Part shown: positions 1 through 9,705 of the stretch, piece by piece
Position numbering within the stretch: the stretch's first letter is position 1
How the letters are laid out: each line of letters starts with the position of its first letter
From: Ramlibacter sp.
Lineage (GTDB): Bacteria > Pseudomonadota > Gammaproteobacteria > Burkholderiales > Burkholderiaceae_C
DNA length: 64,000 nucleotides
Assembly: GCA_016713005.1 (NCBI GenBank)
Contig: JADJPY010000002.1
Location: 1-64,000 of the forward strand
Direction: 5' to 3'
Notes under the pieces: generated by a model
Database searches by the model: none
The model's input: the letters and a program-made list of their open reading frames with translations, nothing else
Told to the model about the DNA's origin: nothing
Position numbers and translations under genes: made by a program

Positions 1-834
1 CCTTGCGGCATGGCTAATAAATCAGCCCGCTCCGGCCGGATCTCCTGCAGGATCGTCGTGGCGATCTCTTCGATGCTTTTGGTGGTGGTGGACAGCCAGC
101 GGATGCCGGCGCGGCGCATCATCGCCTCGCCCTCGCTTACCTCCATCCGGCAGTTTTCCAGGCTGGCGTAGCGGCTGTTGGGGCGGCGCTCATTGCGGAT
201 TTCGCTCAGGCGCTCGGGCTGGATCGACAGGCCGAAGATCTTCTTCCTGTGCGGCAGCAGGGCGGCGGGCAACTGCTGCCGCTCGAAGTCCTCCGGAATG
301 AGCGGGTAGTTCGCCGCCTTCAGCCCGTGCTGCATCGCCAGATACAGCGAAGTCGGTGTCTTGCCGCTGCGGCTCACGCCCACGAGGATCACTTCGGCCG
401 AATCCAGGTCGCGGTTGCTCTGGCCGTCGTCGTGCACCAGGCTGAAGTTGATCGCCTCAATACGGTCGTGGTACTCCTTGCTCTTGCTCGTCCGAGAACC
501 GGCCGATGCGGTGGTTGGACTTGATGCCCAGTTCCTCTTCCAGCGGGTGGACGAAGGTGCCAAACATGTCCAGCAACATGCCCCGGCAGCCCTCCCGGAT
601 GACCTTGAGCACTTCCATGTTGACCAGCGTGGTGAAGACGATGGGCTTCTTGCCCTCGACTTCGGCGGTGTGGTTGATCTGGCGCACCGCCTGGTGGGCC
701 TTGTCGGCGGTGTCTATGAAGGGCAGCCGCACATGCCGGGGCTTCATCTCGAACTGCGCCAGGATGGCGTTGCCGAAGGTCTCGGCGGTAATGCCGGTGC
801 CGTCGGAGACAAAGAAAACGGTGCGGTTGGGCAT
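1..834 (-). pseudogene. ppsR: Phosphoenolpyruvate synthase regulatory protein (frameshifted, 3' end outside window)
   Basis: This is a DUF299/PSRP bifunctional kinase-pyrophosphorylase, which in this family switches PEP synthase off and on by phosphorylating and dephosphorylating it; its target ppsA lies divergently just beyond the intron. The N-terminus MPNRTVFFVSDGTGITAE starts at 834. The P-loop-like GVSRSGKTPTS, decoded from about 400-350, is a family hallmark. The frame breaks at about 485-495: frame 1 reads to a stop near 457, while the family sequence (SKSKEYHDRIEAINFS) continues in another frame. Two bases are missing or one is extra. The second frame stays open to the window edge, so the gene is otherwise full length (family about 270-280 aa). 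It may be a real lesion or a sequencing error. Confidence 0.9.
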
Positions 835-890
835 GGTGCGGTGCCTCGGGTGTTCAGTTTGCTGCAAGCCCGCGCCCAAGCGCCCGCGCC

Positions 891-896
891 TACAAT
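891..896 (+). promoter_or_regulatory. Candidate -10 box of the original ppsA promoter
   Basis: TACAAT lies between ppsR and the intron 5' end at 907, in the orientation of ppsA. No good -35 at 16-18 bp spacing is obvious. If it is used, transcription would start about 903-905, only a few bases before the intron. Confidence 0.4.
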
Positions 897-1889
897 GACG
901 CGATTAGTGCGACACGAGTCGCTTTGGTTCGCCCTAGTGGCGTCATTAAAAGAGGTGATTGTCTCTCATACAGAGCAGTCTCCATCGGGTGCAAGACCTG
1001 ATCTATTCAAAATGTCCGCAAGCGGTAACGCCGAGGACATGACGGAAAAGCCCAAATTTACGTTGGGTTGGACCGTGACATAACCGCGCCTGAACGGAAA
1101 CTGTTGTGCTTCGGCAACGAAGATCACGGTTTTCTGCACAAGGGTCTACCCCTGTGTAGTTCATCGCGGTGCGAATAGTCATCCAGAGCCGGAAAAGCTC
1201 TGACCTACCTTGTTTCGACCGCTCTCCCCTTGGGGTCGGGCCGAAACCTGCTGTACGACTAGCAGTAGCCTACGTTGGCATGCATCTGCGGTAACGCGGG
1301 TGTGTGAAGCCCAACTGACAAAGTACCCCCGCACTTGCGGCAACAGTAACCCGTGAGGGTCATGTTGGACACTGCCAGCAGCACGGCGGTTGAGGGGCGA
1401 GGCTAGTTCTGAATGGGTAAGGTAACTGAACTGCTGTTTGAATCCGGGTGATCATTGCGTGGCCAAAGCTGCTGATAGGCCATAGCCAAAAGGCACGTTG
1501 TCGGTTGCTCCGTTGATCGTGGGAGCACGTCGTCAGAGGACAGCCCCCGGAAAAGGCAGACCCTAACCAGATAGACGTTGAGGACACCCTCACGTCGGTA
1601 GGACAGGAACGTGGTAAGCCCCACCATCCGCCCGCGCACCTCGGTGCGTCGGGCAGAAGCTGCAAGGCGACCTGACGGATGAGGGGTATGGGATTGTGGA
1701 AAAAGCGAATGGTTGCCTGTAATGGGTGGCATAGGGGTTCAAGATTTGCCCCGGCGCGAAAGCGCGCTAACTTCCACGCGGTGCAATCGTCGTTAGACGG
1801 CTGCAAGAGTTCATGAAAGCCCCGAAGGGATGCACTTGCCCCTTCGGGGATACGTGCGTCCTCGACGGATTAACTTCCAAGAGGAAAGC

Positions 1890-3588
1890 ATGAGAACAGT
1901 CATCAGCAATGGTGAAACTGCGTCCTCTCACGAACCGCAAGACTGGCATGCTATCGATTGGCATGTGGTCGAGCGCAACGTGCGAACGACGCAGAAGCGT
2001 ATAGCGAAGGCTACGCAGGAATGCGATTGGCGCAGGGTGAAAGCTCTGCAACGGTCGCTGACCCACTCGTTTGCAGCCAGGGCACTGGCAGTGCGGCGAG
2101 TGACGGAAAACCAAGGCAAGCGAACGGCAGGAGTCGATCGCGAGCTCTGGGATACGCCTGACCTGAAAAGGAAGGCCGTTGGTAAGATTGAAGCAGCAAA
2201 GAGGTTATAGGCCGCAGCCGCTGCGGCGGGTCTATATCCCTAAGTCAAATGGTAAGGAACGCCCACTGGGAATACCGACCATTTTTGACCGGGCTATGCA
2301 GGCACTCCACCTGCTTGGTCTTGAGCCTGTGGCCGAGTCCACGAGCGATCCGAACTCCTACGGGTTTCGGAGAAATCGCTCGACGGCGGACGCCATGAGC
2401 CAGATATTCGTGTGCATGTCCCAGAAGGCCTCGGCCCCATGGGTACTTGAGGCGGATATCCAAGGCTGCTTTGACCACATCAATCATGAATGGCTGGTAA
2501 GTCGCGTTCGAATGAACAAGACGATCCTGAAACGATGGTTGAAGGCGGGAGTGGTCCACAAGGGCCAGCTGACGCCGACTGAGGAAGGGACGCCGCAAGG
2601 CGGCATCATTTCGCCAACATTGGCGAATGTGACTTTGAATGGGCTGGAATCGGACCTGCTGACGCACCTCGGTGCCAAGCTGGGAAAGATGAAGGCCGAG
2701 AAGCTCAAGATCAATGTGATCCGGTACGCCGACGACTTTGTGATCACTGGCATCTCCAAGGAGGTGTTGGAGACCGAAGTGCGGCCGTGGATAGAAGAAT
2801 TCCTTGCACAACGAGGTTTACGACTATCGCCGGAGAAGACGCGAGTCACGCACATTGAAAAGGGGTTTGACTTTCTGGGGTGGAACTTCCGCAAATACGG
2901 AGGCACGCTGCTCATCAAGCCAAGTCGCAAGAATGCGAAAGCGCTCTACGACAAGGTGGCGGAGGTCATCAAAAGTCATCTGATGGTGAAACAGGTTGTC
3001 CTAATAGAGAAGCTGAATCCGATCCTTCGGGGTTGGGCTCAGTACCACCAACCGGTGGTCGCGAAGGAAGCGTTCAGCAAGTTGGATTCGCTGATTCATT
3101 GGCGGCTGACGCGCTGGGCGCGGCGACGGCATCCGAAGAAAAGCCCGATGTGGTGCTTCCAGAAATACTGGAAACATCTTGAGGGCCGATCCGAGTTTGC
3201 CGCTGCCCGACAAGCGGACGATGGAACATGGCAATCGGTTCGGCTGAATCTGCTTGCAGATACGGCCATTGCCCGACATGTGAAGATCAAGGGGGACTAC
3301 AACCCTTTCGATCCGAAATGGGAGTTGTACGGGGAGGATCGGCGCGGGAAACAGATGCTGAAAAGCATTAGCTACCGCAAGGAACTGACCAGTCTGTACA
3401 AATCCCAATCGGGGAACTGCGCGCTATGCGGTACGGCCATTACCCAGGAGACTGGGTGGCACGACCACCATATTGTCCGTAGGGTGGATGGCGGGCCCGA
3501 CTCGCTGTCCAACCGGGTGCTTATGCATCCGGTCTGTCATAACAAGCTGCACGTCAAACGGTTGACTGTGGTGAAGCCGGCCCCGTAA
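1890..3588 (+). pseudogene. ltrA: Group II intron reverse transcriptase/maturase with HNH domain (frameshifted)
   Basis: The intron-encoded protein normally splices its intron (maturase) and copies it into new sites (reverse transcription after DNA cleavage). ATG at 1890 follows GAGGAAAG. The first frame carries the RT0/N-terminal region ending GKRTAGVDRELWDTPDLKRK, then stops at 2210. The rest (GYRPQPLRRVYIPKSNGKERPLGIP onward) is in another frame from about 2183; one extra A there (GGTAAG-A-TTGAAG) explains the break. The second part has the catalytic YADD at 2725-2736, a thumb/maturase X region (LRGWAQYHQPV) and a C-terminal HNH module (CALCG...DHHIVRRVDGG...HPVCHNKLH). Unless rescued by slippage or a sequencing error, the protein is split before the palm and inactive. 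Confidence 0.88.
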
Positions 3589-3680
3589 GGGGCTTCGAAA
3601 GACGCCAAAATGGGGAGTTTTGGTCGTTAGAATAGGCCAAGTTGTTGGTCTACTCCCTCGGATGGCGTCCTGTTGCGCTT

Positions 3681-3714
3681 GAGCCGGATGCGGTGAAAGT
3701 CGCAAGTCCGGTTC
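3681..3714 (+). ncRNA. Group II intron domain V (catalytic hairpin)
   Basis: This is a 34-nt hairpin starting GAGCCGGATGCGG, with a GAAA tetraloop and ending AAGTCCGGTTC. The AGC catalytic triad is at 3682-3684. It is followed directly by a domain VI stem with a GCAA loop. Confidence 0.9.
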
Positions 3715-3879
3715 TTAGGGGGGAATGGGTCAGCAATGACCTGTTCCTACCCTCCTCCGGATTCCCGCCATGCACCGCCCCGGCCCCCTCGAACAAAACC
3801 AAAGCCCCTCGCCGTGCCTGGCCCGCGCGCGCCGCCTGATGGCGGGCGTCACAACGCTTTCAACTTCTGGAGCTTCCCC

Positions 3880-6279
3880 ATGTCTGCACGTTTCAGCCCG
3901 ACCGCCCTGGTCGTACCGTTTGAAAACCTGAGGATGACCGATGTCGAGGTGGTGGGCGGCAAGAACGCCTCCCTCGGCGAAATGATCTCCGGCCTTCCCC
4001 ACGGGCCGCAGGGCGTGCGGGTGCCCACGGGCTTTGCCACCACGGCGCATGCGTTCCGCGAATTCCTGGCCTTCAACGGGCTGGCCGCACGCATCCAGGA
4101 CCGGCTGGCTGCGCTGGACACCGAAGATGTGCGCGCGCTGGCTGCGGCCGGCGCCGAGATCCGCGGCTGGGTTGAGGCACAGCCTTTCCCGGCTGACCTG
4201 CAAAAGGCGATCCATGACACGTTTGCCGCGCTCAGCGGCGGAGACCCGCAGGCCTCGTTCGCGGTGCGCTCTTCGGCCACCGCCGAGGACCTGCCCGACG
4301 CCTCGTTTGCCGGCCAGCAGGAGACTTTCCTGAACGTCACCGGCATTGAGTCCGTGTTGCACAAGATGAAGGAGGTGTTTGCCAGCCTCTACAACGACCG
4401 GGCGATCAGCTACCGGGTGCACAAGGGTTTCGCCCATGAGCACGTGGCCCTGTCGGCGGGCGTGCAGCGCATGGTGCGCAGTGACCTGGGCGCCGCCGGC
4501 GTGATGTTCACCATCGACACCGAATCCGGCTTTGAGGACGTGGTGTTCATCACCAGCAGCTATGGGCTGGGTGAGACGGTGGTGCAGGGGGCGGTGAACC
4601 CGGACGAGTTCTATGTGCACAAGCCCATGCTCCGCCAGGCCAAGCGCGCGGTGATCCGCCGCAACCTGGGCTCCAAGCTGGTCCAGATGGTCTTTTCAAG
4701 CGACGAGGAAAAGGCGGCAACGGGCAAGCTGGTCAAGACGATCGACGTGCCGCTTGAGCAGCGCAACCGGTACTCGCTGACCGACGCCGATGTGGAGCTG
4801 CTGGCGCACTATGCGCTGGTGATCGAGAAGCACTACGGCCGGCCGATGGACATCGAGTGGGGCAAGGACGGCCGTGACGGCCTGCTGTACATCCTGCAGG
4901 CCCGACCCGAGACGGTCAAGAGCCAGGCCCAGGACAAGGCGGAACTCCGCTACAAGCTCAAGGGCCGTGGCACGGTGCTGGCTGAGGGGCGCGCCATCGG
5001 CCAGAAGATCGGCACGGGGCCGGTGCGCCTGGTGCACAACCTCAACGAGATGGACAAGGTCCAGGCCGGCGACATCCTGGTCACGGACATGACCGACCCC
5101 AATTGGGAGCCGGTGATGAAGCGCGCCAGCGCCATCGTGACCAACCGCGGTGGCCGCACTTGCCACGCCGCCATCATTGCGCGCGAGCTGGGCATCCCGG
5201 CCGTGGTCGGATGCGGGGACGCCACAGATCGCCTCAAGGAGGGCACGCTCGTCACGGTCAGTTGCGCCGAGGGCGACACTGGATTCATCTACGACGGCCT
5301 GCTGGAGACCGAAGTCAGCGAAGTGCAACGTGGCGCGATGCCGCCCATCAAGACCAAGATCATGATGAACGTGGGCAACCCCCAGCTCGCGTTCGACTTC
5401 TGCCAGTTGCCCAACGAAGGCGTGGGACTTGCGCGGCTGGAGTTCATCATCAACAACAACATTGGCGTGCACCCCAAGGCCATCCTCGACTATCCCAATG
5501 TCGACGCCGACCTGAAGAAGGCGGTGGAGTCGGTGGCTCGCGGCCACGCTTCGCCCCGCGCGTTTTACGTGGACAAGGTGGCCGAAGGCGTGGCCACGAT
5601 TGCTGCGGCCTTCTGGCCCAAGCCGGTGATCGTGCGCTTGTCCGACTTCAAGTCCAACGAGTACCGCAAGCTGATCGGCGGCAGCCGATACGAACCCGAG
5701 GAAGAGAACCCCATGCTGGGTTTCCGCGGCGCGGCGCGCTACATCAGCGCGGATTTCGGCGAAGCCTTCGCCATGGAATGCGAGGCTCTGCGCCGCGTTC
5801 GTGGCGACATGGGCCTGACCAATGTGCAGGTCATGGTGCCGTTCGTGCGCACGCTGGGCCAGGCCGAGCGCGTCACAGCGCTGCTGGGGCAGCATGGCCT
5901 GAAGCGGGGCGAGGCGGATCTCAGGATCATCATGATGTGCGAGATCCCCAGTAACGCCTTGCTGGCCGACCGGTTCCTGGAGTTTTTTGACGGCTTCTCC
6001 ATCGGCTCCAACGACCTGACCCAGCTGACACTGGGACTTGACCGCGACTCGGGCCTGGAACTGCTCGCAGCCGACTTTGACGAACGCGATCCTGCGGTCG
6101 AGGCGCTCATCCACCAGGCCATCAAGGCCTGTCTGGCCCAGGGCAAGTACGTCGGCATCTGCGGGCAGGGGCCCAGCGACCATCCGGACTTTGCGCAGTG
6201 GCTGGCGCGGGAAGGCATTTCATCCATCTCGCTGAACCCGGACAGCGTCATCGAAACCTGGCGGCTGTTGGCCAGCTGA
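3880..6279 (+). CDS. ppsA: Phosphoenolpyruvate synthase
   Basis: PEP synthase (EC 2.7.9.2) converts pyruvate, ATP and water to PEP, AMP and phosphate for gluconeogenesis. The 799-aa product has the N-terminal pyruvate/PEP-binding ATP-grasp domain (VVGGKNASLGEM near residue 25, VRSSATAEDLPDASFAGQQ near 130), the swivelling phosphohistidine domain with TNRGGRTCHAAIIARELG (catalytic His), and a C-terminal TIM barrel with GSNDLTQLTLGLDRDS and the late CGQGPSD. The start at 3880 (MSARFSPTALVVPFENL) matches the family; the open frame runs further upstream but reads into intron-flanking sequence. The intron now separates it from ppsR and from a probable promoter, so expression may depend on a promoter in or after the intron. 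Confidence 0.97.
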   Translation: MSARFSPTALVVPFENLRMTDVEVVGGKNASLGEMISGLPHGPQGVRVPTGFATTAHAFREFLAFNGLAARIQDRLAALDTEDVRALAAAGAEIRGWVEAQPFPADLQKAIHDTFAALSGGDPQASFAVRSSATAEDLPDASFAGQQETFLNVTGIESVLHKMKEVFASLYNDRAISYRVHKGFAHEHVALSAGVQRMVRSDLGAAGVMFTIDTESGFEDVVFITSSYGLGETVVQGAVNPDEFYVHKPMLRQAKRAVIRRNLGSKLVQMVFSSDEEKAATGKLVKTIDVPLEQRNRYSLTDADVELLAHYALVIEKHYGRPMDIEWGKDGRDGLLYILQARPETVKSQAQDKAELRYKLKGRGTVLAEGRAIGQKIGTGPVRLVHNLNEMDKVQAGDILVTDMTDPNWEPVMKRASAIVTNRGGRTCHAAIIARELGIPAVVGCGDATDRLKEGTLVTVSCAEGDTGFIYDGLLETEVSEVQRGAMPPIKTKIMMNVGNPQLAFDFCQLPNEGVGLARLEFIINNNIGVHPKAILDYPNVDADLKKAVESVARGHASPRAFYVDKVAEGVATIAAAFWPKPVIVRLSDFKSNEYRKLIGGSRYEPEEENPMLGFRGAARYISADFGEAFAMECEALRRVRGDMGLTNVQVMVPFVRTLGQAERVTALLGQHGLKRGEADLRIIMMCEIPSNALLADRFLEFFDGFSIGSNDLTQLTLGLDRDSGLELLAADFDERDPAVEALIHQAIKACLAQGKYVGICGQGPSDHPDFAQWLAREGISSISLNPDSVIETWRLLAS

Positions 6280-6364
6280 ACAGGCGGGCGCGCCATCGTC
6301 CGCCAGGCCGGTTCTGCTAGAAAATACTTAGGCCGCCTGCGCGGGCAGGGTGCCACAATCGCCC

Positions 6365-6625
6365 ATGGTTCCCGCCCACGCCCTGGAGACTCACACGCCC
6401 CGCGTCCTTGCACTCAAGGGTGCATTGCTGCTGGTATGGGCCACGGTGTCCTTCGGTGCGTGCTATTTCGCGCGGGACCTGCAGGTCATGGTGATGGGCT
6501 GGCCGCTCAACTACTGGATCGGTTCTCAAGGCGCGATCCTGGCTTTCCTGGGCATTGTGGTGGTCTATGCCTGGGTGATGAACCGCATCGATTCAGAAAA
6601 CACGGACCGTGACCAAGGCAACTGA
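6365..6625 (+). CDS. DUF4212 small membrane subunit of a sodium:solute symporter (copy 1)
   Basis: This 86-aa protein has two membrane segments (LALKGALLLVWATVSFGACYFA and AILAFLGIVVVYAWVMN) and the DUF4212 signature FARDLQ...GWPLNYWIGSQG. Family members are encoded directly upstream of SSS symporters and are thought to act as a small accessory subunit. The next gene begins 17 bases before this one stops, a translationally coupled arrangement. A GTG at 6350 in the same frame is an alternative start. The second copy at 10392 has the same architecture. Confidence 0.85.
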   Translation: MVPAHALETHTPRVLALKGALLLVWATVSFGACYFARDLQVMVMGWPLNYWIGSQGAILAFLGIVVVYAWVMNRIDSENTDRDQGN

Positions 6626-8705
6626 AAGCGCGGGCACGGCCGCGTACACCCGGCGCCTGCACAAGATCTTCGGCGCCTACACGGTGGGCGTCGTGCTATT
6701 TGTGCTGTTGATGGCATGGGCAGAACGCAAGGGCCTGCCCAGGGTCTGGCTGGGGCCGGTGTTCCTGTTCTTCACATTGATGCTGTATGCCGTGATCGGG
6801 ATCTCCAGTCGCACCGCCGATCCGGATGAGTATTACGTGGCAGGCCGGCGCATCCCTGCGATGTACAACGGCATGGCCACCGCGGCCGACTGGATGAGCG
6901 CAGCCTCGTTCATCAGCCTGGCTGGCGGCCTGTATCTGTACGGGTTCTCCGGCACCGAGAACCACCCCGGCGGGCTGGCGTACGTGCTGGGCTGGACGGG
7001 GGGCTTTTGCCTGGTTGCCCTGCTGATCGCACCGCACCTGCGCAAGCTCAACCTGTACACGGTGCCGGATTATTTTGCGGTGCGCTTCGGCGGGCGCTGG
7101 CCACGGCGCATCGCCGCTGGCGCTGCCGTGCTGTGCTCGTTTGTCTATCTTGTTGCGCAGATCTATGGCATTGGCCTGGTGGCATCGCGCCTGACCGGCG
7201 TGCAGTTTGAAATCGGCATCCTTCTTGGCTTGGGTGGGGTGCTGCTGTGCTCCTTTCTGGGGGGCATGCGCGCCATCACCTGGACCCAGGTGGCCCAATA
7301 CGTGGTGTTGCTGCTGGCCTTCCTGATCCCGGTGCTCTGGCTCGCCTACAAGCAGTTGGGCAACCCGGTGGCACCGGTCGCGTATGGACAGCAGTTGCAG
7401 AAAATCGCCGAACTCGAGACGGCGCTGATCAATTCGCCCAAGGAGGTGCAGGTCCGTGCCGAATACCTCCGTCGCGCCCGGGAGTACGAAGCCCTTTTGG
7501 CCGATGTCGAAGCGGCGCTGGCCAAGGAGCCGGGCATCCGCCAGGAGCGGGTGCGCCGCCTCAAGGCAGAAGGCGCGCCGCCAGCCCTGGTGATGGCGGC
7601 CATGCGCGACCTTGCCGCCGTGCCCAAGGATGCCGCGACCGCGCGCGAGCAGTGGACGCGTGCCCTGCAGGAGAACACCGAGCGCGCAGGCCCGCTGGGC
7701 GGCTTGCCGCCGCATGCCCAGGCGTTTGCCGGCGATCCGCAAGGAACGCCCCAGCAGGTCAAGGCGTTTGAATCGTCGCGACTGAACTTCCTGGCGCTGA
7801 TGTTCTGCCTGATGGTGGGCACGGCGGGGCTGCCCCATTTGCTGACGCGCTACTACACCACGCCAACGGTGGCCGAGGCCCGCAACTCGGTTGCATGGTC
7901 GCTGTTCTTCATCTCCCTCATCTATATCTGCGCACCGGCGCTTGCGGTGCTGGTCAAGTACGAGGTGATGAGCAGCCTGGTGGGCACCAGCTTTGACGCA
8001 CTCCCGTCCTGGATCGTGCAGTGGGGCAAGGTTGACAGTTCGCTGATCGCCGTGAGCGACGTGAACGGTGACCGCATCCTGCAGTTCGGCGAGATCCGCC
8101 TGGGCGCCGACATCATCATGCTGGCCACGCCGGAGCTGGGGGGGCTGCCCTATGTCGTGTCGGGCCTGGTGGCGGCCGGTGGCCTGGCAGCGGCGCTGTC
8201 CACCGCGGATGGTTTGCTGCTGACCATCAGCAATGCGCTGGTTCACGACGGGTACTGCCAGGAGGTTGGGCACGCAGTTGGCTCAGAGCAACGCGTGATC
8301 CTGTCCAAGTTCGCCCTGTTCGGGGTTGCCCTGGTGGCGACCTTCGTGGCAACGCTCAAATCGGCGGAAATCCTTTCGCTGGTGGCTGCGTCATTTTCCC
8401 TGGCGGCTTCTTCGTTTGTGCCCGTGATGGTGCTGGGCATCTTCTGGCGCGGCACGACCCGGGAGGGCGCCGTGGCCGGCATGCTCTCGGGGCTGGGCAT
8501 GACGGCCTACTACATGCTCGTCAACTCGGCGGTGATCCGCAACCTCACAGGCATGGAACCCGGGGCGGACTTGTGGTTTGGCATCCTGCCCATTTCGGCA
8601 GGCGTCTTTGGTGTGGTGACGGGGCTCGTCGTTGGCGTCGTTGTGAGTCTGCTGACCCGCGGCGGCGTCACCCCGCGGGCCGGTGCGCGGCGACCGCGGC
8701 GTTGA
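6609..8705 (+). CDS. Sodium:solute symporter, VC_2705/ActP-like (copy 1)
   Basis: A 698-aa SSS-family permease, related to acetate/short-chain acid symporters. It has about 13 membrane segments and the family signatures RTADPDEYYVAGRRIPAMYNGMATAADWMSAASF split over 6810-6915 and YVVSGLVAAGGLAAALSTADGLLLTI near 8150. Between residues about 255 and 390 is a long charged helical insertion absent from typical SSS proteins. An EF-hand-like loop (DVNGDRILQFGE) occupies residues 484-495, with Arg replacing the usual Gly at loop position 6. The start is GTG 6609, overlapping the DUF4212 stop. The 3' end overlaps the convergent gene at 8668 by 38 bp. The substrate cannot be read from sequence. Confidence 0.88.
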   Translation: MTKATESAGTAAYTRRLHKIFGAYTVGVVLFVLLMAWAERKGLPRVWLGPVFLFFTLMLYAVIGISSRTADPDEYYVAGRRIPAMYNGMATAADWMSAASFISLAGGLYLYGFSGTENHPGGLAYVLGWTGGFCLVALLIAPHLRKLNLYTVPDYFAVRFGGRWPRRIAAGAAVLCSFVYLVAQIYGIGLVASRLTGVQFEIGILLGLGGVLLCSFLGGMRAITWTQVAQYVVLLLAFLIPVLWLAYKQLGNPVAPVAYGQQLQKIAELETALINSPKEVQVRAEYLRRAREYEALLADVEAALAKEPGIRQERVRRLKAEGAPPALVMAAMRDLAAVPKDAATAREQWTRALQENTERAGPLGGLPPHAQAFAGDPQGTPQQVKAFESSRLNFLALMFCLMVGTAGLPHLLTRYYTTPTVAEARNSVAWSLFFISLIYICAPALAVLVKYEVMSSLVGTSFDALPSWIVQWGKVDSSLIAVSDVNGDRILQFGEIRLGADIIMLATPELGGLPYVVSGLVAAGGLAAALSTADGLLLTISNALVHDGYCQEVGHAVGSEQRVILSKFALFGVALVATFVATLKSAEILSLVAASFSLAASSFVPVMVLGIFWRGTTREGAVAGMLSGLGMTAYYMLVNSAVIRNLTGMEPGADLWFGILPISAGVFGVVTGLVVGVVVSLLTRGGVTPRAGARRPRR

Positions 8706-9165
8706 ACTGGCGGGCGGCCTCGGCCCCCTTGACCTGACGCAACAGGCCTTCGGCGCGGTTGACCGCATTCATGAAGTCGGCCGCCGTGCGGGTGCCTTCG
8801 ATGGCAATGCACAGCTCTTCTGCCATGGGACCAAGGGTGTCGGTAAGGAGCCTCACGGCAAAACGCTTGGCTTCCGGCAGCGGCAATGCCGCTGTTGCCG
8901 CAGGGGCAACCGGCGTGGCGGGCGCTCCCCCAGCCGCCGCAGGGACAGCCTGAGACACAGGTTCGATCAGTCCTGCCGACTCGAGCTCCTGCATGAGTTG
9001 CGCGGCGTCGCCCAGCATCGCCGAGAGTCTCGACAACTCATCAAAACCCTTCTTGCCATCGATCAGTATCAACATGGACCGCTGTTTGGGGCCAAGGCCG
9101 GGCTGCCGCTTGGCGATCGCCTCCGAGCCCAGGGTGGATTTGCGGTAGGTGAGGTCCTTGTTCAT
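8668..9165 (-). CDS. Conserved hypothetical protein, Ala/Pro-rich linker
   Basis: The 165-aa product matches no function I can name. An N-terminal region (residues 1-70, GPKQRSMLILIDGKKGFDELSRL) looks like a small winged-helix or response-type fold. It is followed by an Ala/Pro-rich linker (about 72-95) and a C-terminal helical domain (KRFAVRLLTDTLGPMAEELCIAIE). It is cytosolic, with no signal peptide. It ends inside the 3' end of the symporter gene, which supports a compact but independent convergent transcript. The similar N-terminal half seen in other Burkholderiales regulatory proteins is only a recollection. Confidence 0.65.
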   Translation of the reverse strand: MNKDLTYRKSTLGSEAIAKRQPGLGPKQRSMLILIDGKKGFDELSRLSAMLGDAAQLMQELESAGLIEPVSQAVPAAAGGAPATPVAPAATAALPLPEAKRFAVRLLTDTLGPMAEELCIAIEGTRTAADFMNAVNRAEGLLRQVKGAEAARQFNAAVAAHRPAG

Positions 9166-9408
9166 GGTGAAGCTTCTTCGAGTTTTGTCAGTTTAGTGTA
9201 AGCATATGAACGCTCCCCGTCGAGTGGAGATTTCAGGGGTTTGACGGGGATGCAGGGATGGAAGTTCTCTATCGAACGCGGGTTTACGGAGCGGTCGCGG
9301 CCCGGGTATTCACCTAGCAGATGGGGCGCCGCGCCGCCCTGTTTGTAAGAAACGAGTAAGCGCCTCCACGAACCATCGGGACACACAAAACAAGGGTTGC
9401 GGAGACAC

Positions 9409-9705
9409 ATGCTTCTGTTCGTCAGCATTTGCAAACTGGTGGCCGAAATCGCGCTGCTGGCCCTGGCCGGCCAGTGGGTGCTGGGCCTGCTGGCGGGCGC
9501 AAAGCGCGACCAGAACTTCTTTTACCAGCTTCTGCAGATGATGACGCGCCCTTTCGTCAAGGGCGCGCGAATGATTTCTCCCAAGGTCGTGATCGACCGC
9601 CATGTGCCGCTCGTGGCGTTTTTCCTGATTGCATTCGTGTGGATCGGGGCGACGATCACCAAGATCAACATCTGCGTTCAGATCGGGGTCCAGCAATGTC
9701 AGTGA
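9409..9705 (+). CDS. Small two-segment membrane protein
   Basis: A 98-aa protein with two hydrophobic segments (ICKLVAEIALLALAGQWVLGLLAG and VPLVAFFLIAFVWIGATI) separated by a basic stretch that would lie in the cytoplasm. ATG 9409 follows GGAGACAC. It overlaps the following TPR gene by 10 bp, so the two are probably made together. Function is unknown; conserved hypothetical proteins of this shape are common in Comamonadaceae. Confidence 0.75.
   Translation: MLLFVSICKLVAEIALLALAGQWVLGLLAGAKRDQNFFYQLLQMMTRPFVKGARMISPKVVIDRHVPLVAFFLIAFVWIGATITKINICVQIGVQQCQ

Larger units (their letters stand above)
907..3756 (+). mobile_element. Group II intron in the ppsR-ppsA intergenic region
   Basis: The 5' end GTGCGAC at 907 fits the group II consensus GUGYG. 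A canonical 34-nt domain V is at 3681-3714 and a domain VI hairpin follows at about 3718-3753 with a bulged A near 3749. The 3' end is therefore about 3756 (within a few bases). Positions 907-1889 hold the structured RNA domains and no gene of their own. The intron-encoded reverse transcriptase sits between the early domains and domain V. It is inserted in the same orientation as ppsA, between that gene and its probable promoter. The roughly 2.85 kb size suits an intron whose protein carries an HNH domain. Confidence 0.88.

Noticed and set aside
1360..2119. Short open frames on both strands in the left part of the intron
   Set aside because: They lie in structured intron RNA, overlap each other, and show no family resemblance.
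4696..6183. A 495-codon open frame on the minus strand opposite ppsA
   Set aside because: It mirrors the codon periodicity of a high-GC gene, has no recognisable domain, and ppsA is certain on the other strand. Similar long shadows oppose the PhoH, symporter and clpB genes.
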